A stretch of 64,000 bases of DNA from Desulfobacter sp. (lineage in GTDB: Bacteria > Desulfobacterota > Desulfobacteria > Desulfobacterales > Desulfobacteraceae): contig CP054837.1 of NCBI GenBank assembly GCA_028768525.1, positions 372,001 to 436,000 on the forward strand, written 5' to 3'. Within the stretch, counting starts at the first letter, position 1. Each line of letters opens with the position of its first letter. Shown here piece by piece: positions 34,678 to 43,608 of this stretch. The notes beneath the pieces are model-generated. The model was given only the letters and a program-made list of their open reading frames with translations, searched no databases and was not told the DNA's origin. Both the position numbers and the translations under genes were made by a program.

Positions 34678-35667
34678 ATGGAACCTAAAAAAATATTAGT
34701 AACCCGGCAATTTCCAGAATCGGGACTGAATCTTCTTAGACAAGAAGGCTTTCAACTAACCGCCTGGGCAAAAGACAGGCCAATGACCCCAACTGAATTG
34801 GTTGATAATTGTCAGGGACACCAGGGTTTATTCTGTACTGTTACAGATGCAATCAGTCAAAAATTTTTGGATAAGTGCAACCAATTGGAGATTATTTCCC
34901 AGTATGCTGTCGGATATGACAATATTGATGTGGACCATGCAACAAGCCTTGGCATTCCGATCGCTTATACACCGGATATCATGACTGAGGCAACGGCAGA
35001 TGTTGCTTTTGGCTTAATGATTGCCACAGCTCGAAAGATGTTTTTCAGCCATAAACTCATATTAAAGGGAGAATGGGGACCTTTTAAACCGAAAGCCAAC
35101 TTGGGATTTGAGTTAACAGGTAAGACGTTAGGGGTTTTCGGAATGGGGCGAATTGGAATAGCCATGGCCAAACGATGCCGAAGGGCTTACGGGATGAATA
35201 TTCTATATTGTAATCGGAGCCCGTATCCAGAAGTCGAAAAAGATCTGGGTGCCCAGAAAGTAAACTTTAAAACCCTGCTAGAAAAAAGTGATGTGGTCTC
35301 TGTCCACTGCCCGTTGACCGCTGAAACAAAAGGGATTTTTGGCAAGACGGCATTTGAGCAGATGAAATCATCAGCAATCTTTATTAATACAGCCAGGGGG
35401 CAGGTTCACAACCAGGTTGACCTTATTGAGGCCTTGGACAAAGGAGAAATCTGGGGGGCCGGCCTTGATGTCGCAGATCCTGAACCAATGAAAAATGACA
35501 ATCCTTTGCTGTTTATGGAAAACACCTGCGTGCTACCGCATATCGGTTCAGCCACACATGAGGCCAGGGATGGCATGTCAAAACTGGCCGCCGAAAATAT
35601 AATTGAATTTTATCGTACTGGATCAGCCACCAATATTATTAATCCACAGGTTTTTAACAAACATTGA
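34678..35667 (+). CDS. D-2-hydroxyacid dehydrogenase
   Basis: A 329-residue NAD(P)-dependent dehydrogenase. It has the dinucleotide motif (TLGVFGMGRIGIAMAKR), and the catalytic triad is visible: Arg in NTARGQV, Glu in VADPEPM, His in LPHIGSAT. It belongs to the glyoxylate/hydroxypyruvate/2-ketogluconate reductase group and would reduce a 2-keto acid to the D-hydroxy acid. The start at 34678 has AAGGA 8 bases upstream; an in-frame ATG 30 bases before does not. It lies just right of the island end and 12 bases before the M23 peptidase gene. Confidence 0.92.
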   Translation: MEPKKILVTRQFPESGLNLLRQEGFQLTAWAKDRPMTPTELVDNCQGHQGLFCTVTDAISQKFLDKCNQLEIISQYAVGYDNIDVDHATSLGIPIAYTPDIMTEATADVAFGLMIATARKMFFSHKLILKGEWGPFKPKANLGFELTGKTLGVFGMGRIGIAMAKRCRRAYGMNILYCNRSPYPEVEKDLGAQKVNFKTLLEKSDVVSVHCPLTAETKGIFGKTAFEQMKSSAIFINTARGQVHNQVDLIEALDKGEIWGAGLDVADPEPMKNDNPLLFMENTCVLPHIGSATHEARDGMSKLAAENIIEFYRTGSATNIINPQVFNKH

Positions 35668-35679
35668 AAGGAGCAAGCA

Positions 35680-36585
35680 TTGAGAATAAGGCCTTGGACC
35701 GTTGTACTATTTATAGCCCTTGCCCTGACTTCAATCAGCCATGCAAAAAATACCACTGACAAAGGAGAGGCCATCACCATCGCCCATCCGAAAAAGGCGG
35801 GCATTGGGCAGCCTTTTCTTGTTCGATTGACATCATCTCAGGCCTTTGACAAGCTCTCTGTACATTGGATGGGGCGGGTGGTGATTCCATCCGTCTCCCA
35901 ATGGAATGAACGTCATGTTGGGATTGCCATGTTGGGAACCGATATCCTCACCGTCAAATCAGGGCCCCAATCACTTGTTGTCCGGGCCTGGACAGGCGGA
36001 AAGGAGACAGTCTGGCATCGGTCCGTGAATATTGTTGCCCGGTCGTATCCCCGCCAAGAGCTTAATTTACCATCCAAAATGGTGACGCCCCCCGCGACTG
36101 AACTTAAACGGATCAAGGAAGAACGGGTGCGGACTCAAAAGGCCAAAGACACCTGGTCTGGCCAACGGCTGTGGCGGCTGCCTTTTCATCGGCCGGTTGG
36201 CGGGAAGACCACCAGCACCTATGGCCTGCAACGCATTCTGAACGGCAAACCCAAAAACCCTCACCGAGGAATAGATTTCAGGGCAATTAGAGGAACTGCC
36301 ATAAAATCAGTTGCTGATGGTCGGGTCATTCTGGCTGAGTCCCACTATTTTGCTGGCAACTCACTGTATATCGATCACGGCAACGGCGTCATCTCTCTAT
36401 ATTTTCACCTGAGCAAATTTAACGTTTCTAAGGGGGAAATTGTAAAAAGAGGACAGATTATAGGGCTTGCCGGCAGTACAGGGCGGGCAACGGGTCCCCA
36501 TCTCCATCTTTCCATCTCGGTACAGGGGCAATTGGTCGATCCGGCGCCGTTATTTGATGGGACAACCGATCAGTTGCTCAGGTAG
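35680..36585 (+). CDS. M23-family peptidoglycan endopeptidase
   Basis: A 301-residue secreted or periplasmic protein: signal peptide (core about 6-18), an unassigned beta-rich region (about 28-140), and a C-terminal LytM/M23 domain with zinc ligands in HRGIDFRA (His, Asp) and HLHLSI. It would cleave peptidoglycan cross-bridges or act as an amidase activator. The start is a TTG at 35680 with AAGGAG 6 bases upstream. Probably co-transcribed with the preceding dehydrogenase, though no functional link is evident. Confidence 0.9.
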   Translation: MRIRPWTVVLFIALALTSISHAKNTTDKGEAITIAHPKKAGIGQPFLVRLTSSQAFDKLSVHWMGRVVIPSVSQWNERHVGIAMLGTDILTVKSGPQSLVVRAWTGGKETVWHRSVNIVARSYPRQELNLPSKMVTPPATELKRIKEERVRTQKAKDTWSGQRLWRLPFHRPVGGKTTSTYGLQRILNGKPKNPHRGIDFRAIRGTAIKSVADGRVILAESHYFAGNSLYIDHGNGVISLYFHLSKFNVSKGEIVKRGQIIGLAGSTGRATGPHLHLSISVQGQLVDPAPLFDGTTDQLLR

Positions 36586-36765
36586 AATAATTCTTACGGT
36601 TGTTTAGGCACGCTTTCCCCCCCATAAGTCTTTGACTGAAAAATATGGTATTCACCCGAACCTTTTGGGGAAATTGACCAGCGAATAAAACCAGCACAAT
36701 TGACCGTGGGATCTATGGCATCGATAGCGTTTGTGTGATAGAAATCCTCGGAGGAGATAACTGAT

Positions 36766-37233
36766 ATGACAAACGATGAAAAATTTATGACAAAGGCCAT
36801 TGAACTGGCAAAACAGGCGGTCGAGAGCGGCAATGAGCCGTTTGGTGCAGTACTCGTGAAAGATGAAAAAATTGTCTTTGAAAATGAAAACCAAATCTAT
36901 ACGAAGACAGATCCTACGTTCCACGCAGAGGCAGGGCTTTTGCACAGATTCTGCCAAGAAACGCACATCACAGACTTATCCAACTACACGCTGTATTCGA
37001 GTTGTGAGCCGTGCTTTATGTGCTGCGGTGCGATGGTATGGATGAAGGTGGGCAGACTTGTATATGGTGCGAGCGACATTGACCTGTGCGCCCTTCTTGG
37101 TGAAGAGGGCAGCCACTGCTGCGAGACAGTTTTCAGCAAGTCGCCTCACAAACCCAAAGTAACCAGTGGTATCCTGCGGGAGAAGAGCCTCAAGGTTATG
37201 GCCGAATACTTCGCCAACCATAAAAAGGGCTGA
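36766..37233 (+). CDS. CMP/dCMP-type nucleoside deaminase
   Basis: A 155-residue zinc deaminase. It has the catalytic motif HAEAGLL (His ligand, proton-shuttle Glu) and the second zinc motif CEPCFMCCGAMVW (PCxxC). Length and the N-terminal KAIELAKQAVESGNEPFGAVLV match guanine deaminase/tRNA-adenosine-deaminase-like proteins acting on free bases or nucleosides. AGGAG precedes the ATG. It stands alone between the M23 and pentapeptide genes. Substrate (guanine, cytosine or another) is not determined. Confidence 0.9.
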   Translation: MTNDEKFMTKAIELAKQAVESGNEPFGAVLVKDEKIVFENENQIYTKTDPTFHAEAGLLHRFCQETHITDLSNYTLYSSCEPCFMCCGAMVWMKVGRLVYGASDIDLCALLGEEGSHCCETVFSKSPHKPKVTSGILREKSLKVMAEYFANHKKG

Positions 37234-37305
37234 TTGCTATGATTTTTCGAATGCCATTCGATTCTCAAAGAGCACAATTTTCCGGCCTTTCTCAGTGGAA
37301 ATTTA

Positions 37306-37890
37306 ATGAATCCATTTCATAACGCATACGAATTCCAGAATAAACTATTCAAAAAACTTGGTTTGGAAAATGAAAGCATCATCGGCAAATCTTTTTTTGA
37401 CTGTGATTTTCATAATTGCAATTTTTCATATACCAATTTCGACTCAACCCTTTTTGAAGACTGTTCTTTTTCTCAATGTAACTTTTCTTTATCCAAGATG
37501 GTTAGGACGCAGATTCGAGGGGTCGTTTTCAGGAATTGTAAAATTGTAGGAGTTGATTTTCAAAAATGTGACCCCCTGATGATTGATTTCAAATTGGAGG
37601 AGTGTAATGTAAGAAGTTGTATTTTTTCAAATCTCTGCCTGAAAAAACACAGCTTTCACAAATCCGATTTAATCGAATGTGATTTTGTTAATTCAGATCT
37701 TTCGGAAGCCAATCTTTCCGAATCAGATTTTTCAGGGTCACTCTTTGACAACACGAATCTGTTTAAAGCAAATTTTAAAAATTCCACTAATTATAGTATC
37801 AACCCGCTTAACAATAATATAAAGAAAGCAAAATTCTCTTTACCTGAGGTGTTAACATTACTGGGTGCATATGAAATCAAAATTCTATAA
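37306..37890 (+). CDS. Pentapeptide-repeat protein
   Basis: A 194-residue soluble protein built almost wholly of pentapeptide repeats (CDFHNCNFSYTNFDSTLFEDCSF..., then SDLSEANLSESDFSGSLFDNTNL), with a short helical C-terminal tail. It would form a right-handed quadrilateral beta-helix, about the size of Qnr-type proteins. Some members protect DNA gyrase, but no signature decides this here. Strongly A+T-rich with weak ribosome-binding site, suggesting foreign origin. It is the second pentapeptide protein within 4 kb. Confidence 0.82.
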   Translation: MNPFHNAYEFQNKLFKKLGLENESIIGKSFFDCDFHNCNFSYTNFDSTLFEDCSFSQCNFSLSKMVRTQIRGVVFRNCKIVGVDFQKCDPLMIDFKLEECNVRSCIFSNLCLKKHSFHKSDLIECDFVNSDLSEANLSESDFSGSLFDNTNLFKANFKNSTNYSINPLNNNIKKAKFSLPEVLTLLGAYEIKIL

Positions 37891-37899
37891 AGGTAACGA

Positions 37900-38091
37900 C
37901 GCGTCTGTCTTTCAGCATCATATCCCGCCCTAGCGGGGTTGCACCCTTTCCTTGGCGCTTTTTCACTGACCTCAAAATTTCCGAATCCAGAGATTCGGAA
38001 TCTCTTCACCAGACGCCAGTGTTGATTTTATTGTTTCAAGGAAATCTTCAACGGTTTCTTTTGCTCTGGAAGGTTTAAGGTCAAGTTTTTC
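37900..38091 (-). pseudogene. Frameshifted IHF-alpha/HU gene relic
   Basis: Read on the minus strand from 38091, one frame gives EKLDLKPSRAKETVEDFLETI then KSTLASGEE, matching residues about 10-40 of IHF-alpha. A one-base shift near 37985-38000 then gives RISGFGNFEVSEKAPRKGCNPA, the DNA-clasping arm of the same family. A stop precedes the first part and the C-terminus runs into unrelated codons. It is a decayed nucleoid-protein gene and marks rearrangement at the right edge of the A+T-rich stretch. Confidence 0.8.
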
Positions 38092-38111
38092 TTAAGATTG
38101 TTTCCGTACAC

Positions 38112-38765
38112 TTACCGGACCTCCTTTTTTTCAATCCGTATCGCCCCCGACATTCCCTTTATATGCGTCTGCCCTGACAGGGCATGGCCCAGTTCGTACA
38201 ACCCCGGAGCGGAACCGAAACTGCCGTAGAAGATCACCACATCCCCCCAGGGTGCGTAATAGGCCAGGGTGCCGGCCTTTGCATCGGCTTTCGGGGTGGC
38301 TGAAGTATCCAGTTTCCCAGGAGGATAGAAAATCTTTTCGTTGTTACTATAATTTTCAACTTTGATATCCATGGGCAGTTGGGCATAGAGTGCCCTGGCA
38401 GCAGTGCTGTTGTTAAGCTGGAAAACGATTGCCTTTCCATTTGCGATAACTTTTATGATCATGGTCGTCTGCTCCCGGGAAACAGTCGCTTCTCTTTTCT
38501 CAATTATGGCCTTGCCTGACATTTTTGCGATCTCCTCGATTCCGGTTAAATTGACACCCAGGCGGTGCATTTCGTCACCCGCATAAAAATCCCTGTAAAG
38601 CATAAATACATCTCCCCAGGGCGCATAATAACTCAACTCTCCTTTTTCTCCGCCATGGTATGCCTCCCGGGCCGTTACGTTTAATCTTTCCGGCGGATAG
38701 AACATCCACTGGGCATCACGGAAATTGGTCAACGCCAACCTGAGCGGCAGAGGGCGTCCCTCCAT
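38112..38765 (-). CDS. Tandem cyclophilin-like-fold protein, first domain cut short
   Basis: A 217-residue protein with two copies of a cyclophilin-like (DUF/Cyclophil_like2) domain. Each has YPP-x-(R/K)-L, YYAPWGDV and a following LYRDF/FYGSF, plus an MSGKAII/MSGAIRI end. The second copy (about 98-217) is complete; the first lacks its opening beta-strands and starts directly at LPLRLALTNF. GGAGGG abuts the ATG with no spacer, so a 5' truncation or wrong start is likely. It follows the alcohol dehydrogenase by 20 bases and is the last gene of the AraC-linked set. Function of the family is unknown; no signal peptide in the present frame. Confidence 0.72.
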   Translation of the reverse strand: MEGRPLPLRLALTNFRDAQWMFYPPERLNVTAREAYHGGEKGELSYYAPWGDVFMLYRDFYAGDEMHRLGVNLTGIEEIAKMSGKAIIEKREATVSREQTTMIIKVIANGKAIVFQLNNSTAARALYAQLPMDIKVENYSNNEKIFYPPGKLDTSATPKADAKAGTLAYYAPWGDVVIFYGSFGSAPGLYELGHALSGQTHIKGMSGAIRIEKKEVR

Positions 38766-38785
38766 CCCTCCGCCGCCAACGTATT

Positions 38786-39937
38786 CTATTTAACGGCCAG
38801 CCGGAGTATGCTGGCAATTCTCTCCTTGGGGTACATCTTGTCCATGCCCCAGAGTGTTGCATTGCCGAATGCATTTTCAGCAATGGGATCGACGGCATCC
38901 CCGGAGAGCCCGGCCTGTGCAAAGGTGACCGGCGCCCCGATGGACTGGAACCACTGGGTCAGCCCGGAAATGGCCTCATCCCTGTTGGTAGCGTTGAAAA
39001 GCTTCTTTGAAAAGCGTTCAAACCGTTCCGGCATCTGGTCCTTTATATCTTCCATCCAGGCGGGCAGGACCACGGCCAGGCCGGCACCGTGGGGAACGTC
39101 GTAGAGCGCACCCATGGCGTGCTCAATCATGTGGGTATCGTAGGAGTTGCCCTCAACACCGATAAAGGTGTTGCCGTTCAGCGCCATTGTTGCGGCCCAG
39201 GCAAATTCTCCCCGGGCATCGTAATCGTCGGGATTATCCATCAAAAGGCTGGTGGTGCGCATCACGGTTTCCAGAATATCTTCGATCAGGGCGGCGGTAA
39301 ACTCGGGCAGATAGCTGGCGGTAAAATAAAGGTCCAGGCAGTGGGAAAAAATATCGACGGCGGAATAGGCCAGATACTCCGGTGTAACAGAGGCCATCAG
39401 TTCAGGGTTGATGACAGAGACTTTGGGGAAAAGAAGCGGGGAGCCGATGGAGTATTTCTGCTGGGTTTCGCTGTTGGTCACAACGCCGTAGGGGTTCATT
39501 TCGCTGCCGGTGGCCGCAAGGGTCATGACCGTAAAAACGGGAAGCGCCGCTTTAACCTCGGCCTTGCCCACAAAAAAGTCCCAGACATCACCCTCGTATT
39601 CTGCCCCGGCGGCAACGGCCTTGGCAGAATCGGCAACGGAGCCGCCGCCAACAGCCAGAATGCCTTTCAGCCGGTTCTCTTTGACGATTTCAACGGCATC
39701 GCGTACACGGCTGATCAACGGATTACTGATAACCCCGCCGATTGTCTCATAATCAATCCCCTGCTCCTCAAGTGCCGTTGTGATCCGGCCGAAAAGCCCA
39801 TCTTTTTTGATCCGGTCCGAGCCGTGCAGAATAAGTACGCTGTCCACTCCGAACTCTTTTACATACTGACCAATATTGCCTTCTTTTCCCTTGCCGAATT
39901 CAATTCGTGTCGGGTTGTAAAAAGTAAAATCTTTCAT
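38786..39937 (-). CDS. Iron-containing alcohol dehydrogenase, YqhD/BDH-like
   Basis: A 383-residue group III alcohol dehydrogenase. Cofactor-binding GGGSVADSAKA is present. Metal ligands lie in AYSAVDIFSHCLD (Asp, His), then MIEHAMGALYDVPHGAGLAVVLP (two His). It resembles the NADPH-dependent YqhD/butanol dehydrogenase branch that reduces reactive aldehydes. A good AAGGAG precedes the ATG. The element at 40025-40042, about 90 bases upstream, nearly repeats one before the CMD gene, which points to common control by the AraC regulator at 44999. Confidence 0.92.
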   Translation of the reverse strand: MKDFTFYNPTRIEFGKGKEGNIGQYVKEFGVDSVLILHGSDRIKKDGLFGRITTALEEQGIDYETIGGVISNPLISRVRDAVEIVKENRLKGILAVGGGSVADSAKAVAAGAEYEGDVWDFFVGKAEVKAALPVFTVMTLAATGSEMNPYGVVTNSETQQKYSIGSPLLFPKVSVINPELMASVTPEYLAYSAVDIFSHCLDLYFTASYLPEFTAALIEDILETVMRTTSLLMDNPDDYDARGEFAWAATMALNGNTFIGVEGNSYDTHMIEHAMGALYDVPHGAGLAVVLPAWMEDIKDQMPERFERFSKKLFNATNRDEAISGLTQWFQSIGAPVTFAQAGLSGDAVDPIAENAFGNATLWGMDKMYPKERIASILRLAVK

Positions 39938-40024
39938 GATATCTCCTTATTAAATAATTTTATTGAACTATCTGTTTATATAACAGTATTTTTCAAGACG
40001 GTGGTAGCCGGATGCTCCTCGATT

Positions 40025-40042
40025 ATTGCCTGATTGTCCAAA
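40025..40042. promoter_or_regulatory. Putative AraC-regulator operator, copy 1
   Basis: ATTGCCTGATTGTCCAAA, upstream of the alcohol dehydrogenase. With three flanking bases it matches 44901-44921 at 19 of 21 positions. The other copy lies between the divergent CMD and araC-type genes. Confidence 0.6.
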
Positions 40043-40175
40043 TTTACTGGATATGCCATCTGCGGCCCTTCCATTTGAAAAATGATAGAACCACTGGCTC
40101 TCCATCTATGAGGGCAGGAATTTATTCATCCAGAGCAGCCTAGAAAAGGCGTTCAGCATCACCATGTCAGACCCG

Positions 40176-41141
40176 TTAAACGATTTCTCGATTTTTGGGA
40201 AATGCGGCCCGCAACCCGGCTTCCAATTTAACAGGCTGAGTATGGCGGGCGGATGTTGCCCTGTTCACCGACACCAGGTAAACCCCGGACAACACCAGCA
40301 GTGCCGCAGGAATTTTATCCCAGGTAAAGGTGTCCTGCCCTATCCCAATGGCAACAACTGAGGCCACAAGGGGCTGAAGATTCATAAATATGCTCACCGT
40401 GCTCGCTTCCAGTTTTTTCAATGCAAGGGGCATGAAAAAAAAGGCCAGGGTTGTTGAAAAGATCAGTGCAAACCCAAGGAGGGAAAAGGCCAGAAGCGTT
40501 CCTTCATGGGTATAAATCCTTTGATTATCAAGGGAAAAACTCAGGGGCAGCAGGACCGCCGCTGAAATCAAAAACATCCATTTCGCAACGGTTACGGGGC
40601 TGTATTTTGTGGCGACCTGCCGGGTCAGCACCATGTATCCCGCATAAAAGAATACACATAAAACAGTCAGCAATATCCCCAAAAAATTATTGGCCCCTGT
40701 GCCTGAGCTTCCACCTGCCAATATGACTAAAAAAGCGCCGGAGATACTTAAGGTGATCCCTGCGATTTTCCGTTTTGAAACAGGCTCTTTTAGAAAGACA
40801 GCAGAGAGCATCAGTGCAGCAACAGGCGTTAAGGCTATGAGCAATGCAAAAATGACAGGCGTCGTATATTCCAGCGCCTTGGAAAATAGAAACTGGGTGC
40901 CAAAATAACCCAAAAGTCCTCCGATCAGAACGATTCCCAGATCACGGCCCTCCATTTGTTCTCTCTTGAAAAGGGATGCGATCAACCAGAAGATCACGGT
41001 TCCAAAAAACATCCGGGTAATGGTGTAACCCATGGGGGTCATCCAGTCTGCGACCAGGGATTTTGTCACCGGGATGTTCAGGCCGAAGATGACATTGGCG
41101 GACAGTGCCGCAAAAACGCCTTTATATTTTTCATTTATCAT
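40176..41141 (-). CDS. EamA/DMT-family transporter
   Basis: A 321-residue membrane protein with ten predicted helices in two five-helix EamA halves (LSANVIFGLNIPVTKSL... and FLGILLTVLCVFFYAGYMVLTRQ...). Such proteins export amino acids, metabolites or drugs. It lies between the iron-sulfur flavoprotein and alcohol dehydrogenase genes of the AraC-linked set. Ribosome-binding site weak. Substrate unknown. Confidence 0.88.
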   Translation of the reverse strand: MINEKYKGVFAALSANVIFGLNIPVTKSLVADWMTPMGYTITRMFFGTVIFWLIASLFKREQMEGRDLGIVLIGGLLGYFGTQFLFSKALEYTTPVIFALLIALTPVAALMLSAVFLKEPVSKRKIAGITLSISGAFLVILAGGSSGTGANNFLGILLTVLCVFFYAGYMVLTRQVATKYSPVTVAKWMFLISAAVLLPLSFSLDNQRIYTHEGTLLAFSLLGFALIFSTTLAFFFMPLALKKLEASTVSIFMNLQPLVASVVAIGIGQDTFTWDKIPAALLVLSGVYLVSVNRATSARHTQPVKLEAGLRAAFPKNREIV

Positions 41142-41184
41142 TTATTGATGCTTTCTCATATTGATGCTTTCTCAAAATTTACTT

Positions 41185-41721
41185 TTATGCGTTTTCCCCC
41201 ATGGTATACGCCTGGTCCATGGCCTGGGTGCCTTTAACAAGGCCGGCGTCCCAGATGCCAGTGACAGAAATGACGCCTCTCTCTTTGGTTCCGCCCAGGC
41301 AGTTGGTGTAAACCTGCAGGCTATTGACAGCCCTGCCCACCGGCATCTGGCCGCCAGCTGCAGCGACGATATAGTAGACTTCCTTGTTCCGGACCATGGC
41401 GTAAATGGGGCAGGTTCTGTCGATAAAGGTCTTCATCTGGGCATTCATGGCGTGGAAATATACCGGGGTTGCCAGGACCAGGATATGGGCATCAAGGATC
41501 TTTTTAAAAATATCGTTCATATCGTCCTGCTGAACGCAGGCCCCCTGGTTGCCAATACAGGCGCAGCAACCCGTGCAGTAGTTAATCTTTTTTTCCGACA
41601 GCCGGATTTTCTCTGCAGTGTGGCCGGCCGCCCTGGCGCCCCGCATGAATTCATCGCAGAGGAGATCTGAATTGCCGCCTTTTCTGGGGCTTGCCGACAC
41701 GATAAGTAAATTTTTGCTCAT
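41185..41721 (-). CDS. Iron-sulfur flavoprotein (NADPH-dependent FMN reductase family)
   Basis: A 178-residue flavodoxin-like protein. FMN phosphate site SASPRKGGNSDLL at the N-terminus, then the compact Cys motif YCTGCCACIGNQGAC (Cys pattern of Isf proteins, which bind a [4Fe-4S] cluster), and an NPxYF-like element TPVYFHAMNAQMKTFIDR. It would move electrons between a cluster and FMN, reducing quinones, oxygen species or other acceptors. AGGAA precedes the ATG. Part of the AraC-linked redox set. Confidence 0.9.
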   Translation of the reverse strand: MSKNLLIVSASPRKGGNSDLLCDEFMRGARAAGHTAEKIRLSEKKINYCTGCCACIGNQGACVQQDDMNDIFKKILDAHILVLATPVYFHAMNAQMKTFIDRTCPIYAMVRNKEVYYIVAAAGGQMPVGRAVNSLQVYTNCLGGTKERGVISVTGIWDAGLVKGTQAMDQAYTMGENA

Positions 41722-41809
41722 GATGGTTCCTGTTTCTGTTATTGGTGTTTCAATTCAATTTTAAGTGAGATCCGGGCAGGAAGCGTATCCATATGCTCCT
41801 TTCAGTTTC

Positions 41810-42376
41810 TCATTCAATGGTCTTAATTATTTTTGCAGGTACGCCTGCGACGACAACATTTGCGGGCACATCCTTAGTGACAACGGCCCCGGCGGCGACC
41901 ACGGCATTATCACCAATGGTTACGCCGGGCACAACAGTGGCGTTGGCGCCTATCCACACGTTTGTGCCAATAATTATTGGAGAAGGATAGGTTGTGTTCC
42001 GGTTTTCCGGCTCAAATCCATGGTTCAACGTGGAAAGGACGACATTCTGGCCGATCAGAGTCCTGTCGCCGATGGTAATACCGCCACAATCCTGAAAGGT
42101 GCAGCCGGTATTTAAAAAAACATTTTTTCCCAGAGTGATATTTTTCCCGAAGTCCGTATAGAACGGAGGGAACATAAAACAGGATTCATCAACCTCTTTT
42201 TCAATTAACCGGGAAAACAACGCACGAACTTCATCCGGGTCATGGTAGTCCCCGTTCAATTCCGCTGTAATGCGCAAAGCCTCGTTGCTGAGCCGGACCA
42301 AAACCGCGTGAGCCTCCGTTCCTCCGACAATTGGCTCCCTCCGGTCAATCCGTTCCATTAATTCTTTTTTATTCAT
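41810..42376 (-). CDS. Sugar O-acetyltransferase (MAT/LacA-like)
   Basis: A 188-residue left-handed beta-helix acetyltransferase. It has an N-terminal maltose-acetyltransferase helix region (residues about 1-55), then hexapeptide repeats (ITIGDRTLIGQNVVL, ITIGDNAVVAAGAVVTKDVPANVVVAGVPAKIIK). The catalytic His lies in TLNHGF. It transfers acetyl from acetyl-CoA to a sugar or similar hydroxyl. AAGGA precedes the ATG. Within the AraC-linked set; relation to the other enzymes is unclear. Confidence 0.92.
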   Translation of the reverse strand: MNKKELMERIDRREPIVGGTEAHAVLVRLSNEALRITAELNGDYHDPDEVRALFSRLIEKEVDESCFMFPPFYTDFGKNITLGKNVFLNTGCTFQDCGGITIGDRTLIGQNVVLSTLNHGFEPENRNTTYPSPIIIGTNVWIGANATVVPGVTIGDNAVVAAGAVVTKDVPANVVVAGVPAKIIKTIE

Positions 42377-42513
42377 TTTTCCTTTAAATTTCTTTTAAAA
42401 AAAGTACGTGAAGGCCTCATCATCTCCGATCACAGCCCTTGCAGCAATTACTGCAGTGTAATCCGGAGGTTTGCGGATGAAGCCTCCACGCTTTTTGTTT
42501 GCAATGATGGAGA

Positions 42514-43557
42514 TTACAAATTCTTGTTAAAAAAAGCGGACAGCCTGTCAAAGGGAATCATGTCTGTCCTGTCATACAAATCAATGTGTCTTGCACCGGG
42601 AACGATAACCAATTCCTTGGGCTCGGCAGCCATTTTGTAGGCATCTTCCGTGAAATACCTTGAGTGGGCCTTCTCGCCCATGATGAACAGTATCGGCCTT
42701 GGCGAAATGGTGCCAATGTAGTTCATCAAAGGAAAATTCATAAACGCCGTGTTGCTGGTCTGGGTAAAGGGGCCGTGTGATCTGGGATGGTGGCCGCGGG
42801 CCATGGCGTAATACTCCCAGAATTCACTGGAAATCGGATCCATTCCTTCGGGAATTGAATCGGCCGGTTCGCTGGGGAACCCCTGGGGCAGCAGGGGGGT
42901 GCCTTTTTCAAAATCCTTCCAGCGCTGTTCCCCGAGCTGGTCCAGGGTTTTGCTGCGCTGTTCAGCGGACATTGTATCTTTCCACCCTTTGCGGATGACG
43001 CGGCTCATATCGTACATGCTTACCGTGGCAAGGGCTTTGATGCGGTGGTCGACCTGGGCTGCGGTAACGGCAAATCCGCCGCTGCCGCAGATACCGATGA
43101 CGCCGATTTTATTCCGGTCCACAAAGGGGCGTGTCCCAAGAAAATCCACGCCGGCACTGAAATCCTCAACAAAAATGTCCGGAGAGGACAGGTGTCTTGG
43201 TTCACCGCTGCTTTCCCCGTTGTATGATTCGTCAAAGGCCAGGGCGACAAACCCTCTTTCCGCCATTGTCTGTGCGTAGATGCCGGCCCCCTGCTCCTTC
43301 ACGCCGCCATAGGGCGTACCAACGAGAATGGCTGAATATTTTTGGGATTTATTGATATCCCTGGGCATATACATATCCGCAGCCACGGTAATGCCGTACC
43401 TGTTTGAATAGGAGACTTTTTCGTGAATCACCTTATCGCTTTTGGCAAAGGTTTTATCCCAGGCGGTATTCGCTTCGGCCGAGACGCCGGCAACGGACAA
43501 AAGCGAAACAATACCGGCCAGGAGCGTGTAAAAAACATGGGTCATTTTCTTTTTCAT
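42514..43557 (-). CDS. Exported alpha/beta hydrolase
   Basis: A 347-residue hydrolase with a Sec signal peptide (MKKK then hydrophobic 6-25, cleavage after VSA). The nucleophile elbow is GICGSGGFA and the catalytic His is in GARHIDLYDR; the acid follows RPILFIMGEKAHS. It is of the dienelactone-hydrolase/YcjY-like type. The start at 43557 places the Lys-rich signal-peptide start first, with GAGGTG upstream. Its presence in the AraC-linked set suggests ester or lactone processing outside the cytosol. Substrate unknown. Confidence 0.87.
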   Translation of the reverse strand: MKKKMTHVFYTLLAGIVSLLSVAGVSAEANTAWDKTFAKSDKVIHEKVSYSNRYGITVAADMYMPRDINKSQKYSAILVGTPYGGVKEQGAGIYAQTMAERGFVALAFDESYNGESSGEPRHLSSPDIFVEDFSAGVDFLGTRPFVDRNKIGVIGICGSGGFAVTAAQVDHRIKALATVSMYDMSRVIRKGWKDTMSAEQRSKTLDQLGEQRWKDFEKGTPLLPQGFPSEPADSIPEGMDPISSEFWEYYAMARGHHPRSHGPFTQTSNTAFMNFPLMNYIGTISPRPILFIMGEKAHSRYFTEDAYKMAAEPKELVIVPGARHIDLYDRTDMIPFDRLSAFFNKNL

Positions 43558-43608
43558 TTTTAACACCTCAAAAATTGGATAAATAATTTGTTCTTACGTA
43601 CTGCTCAA

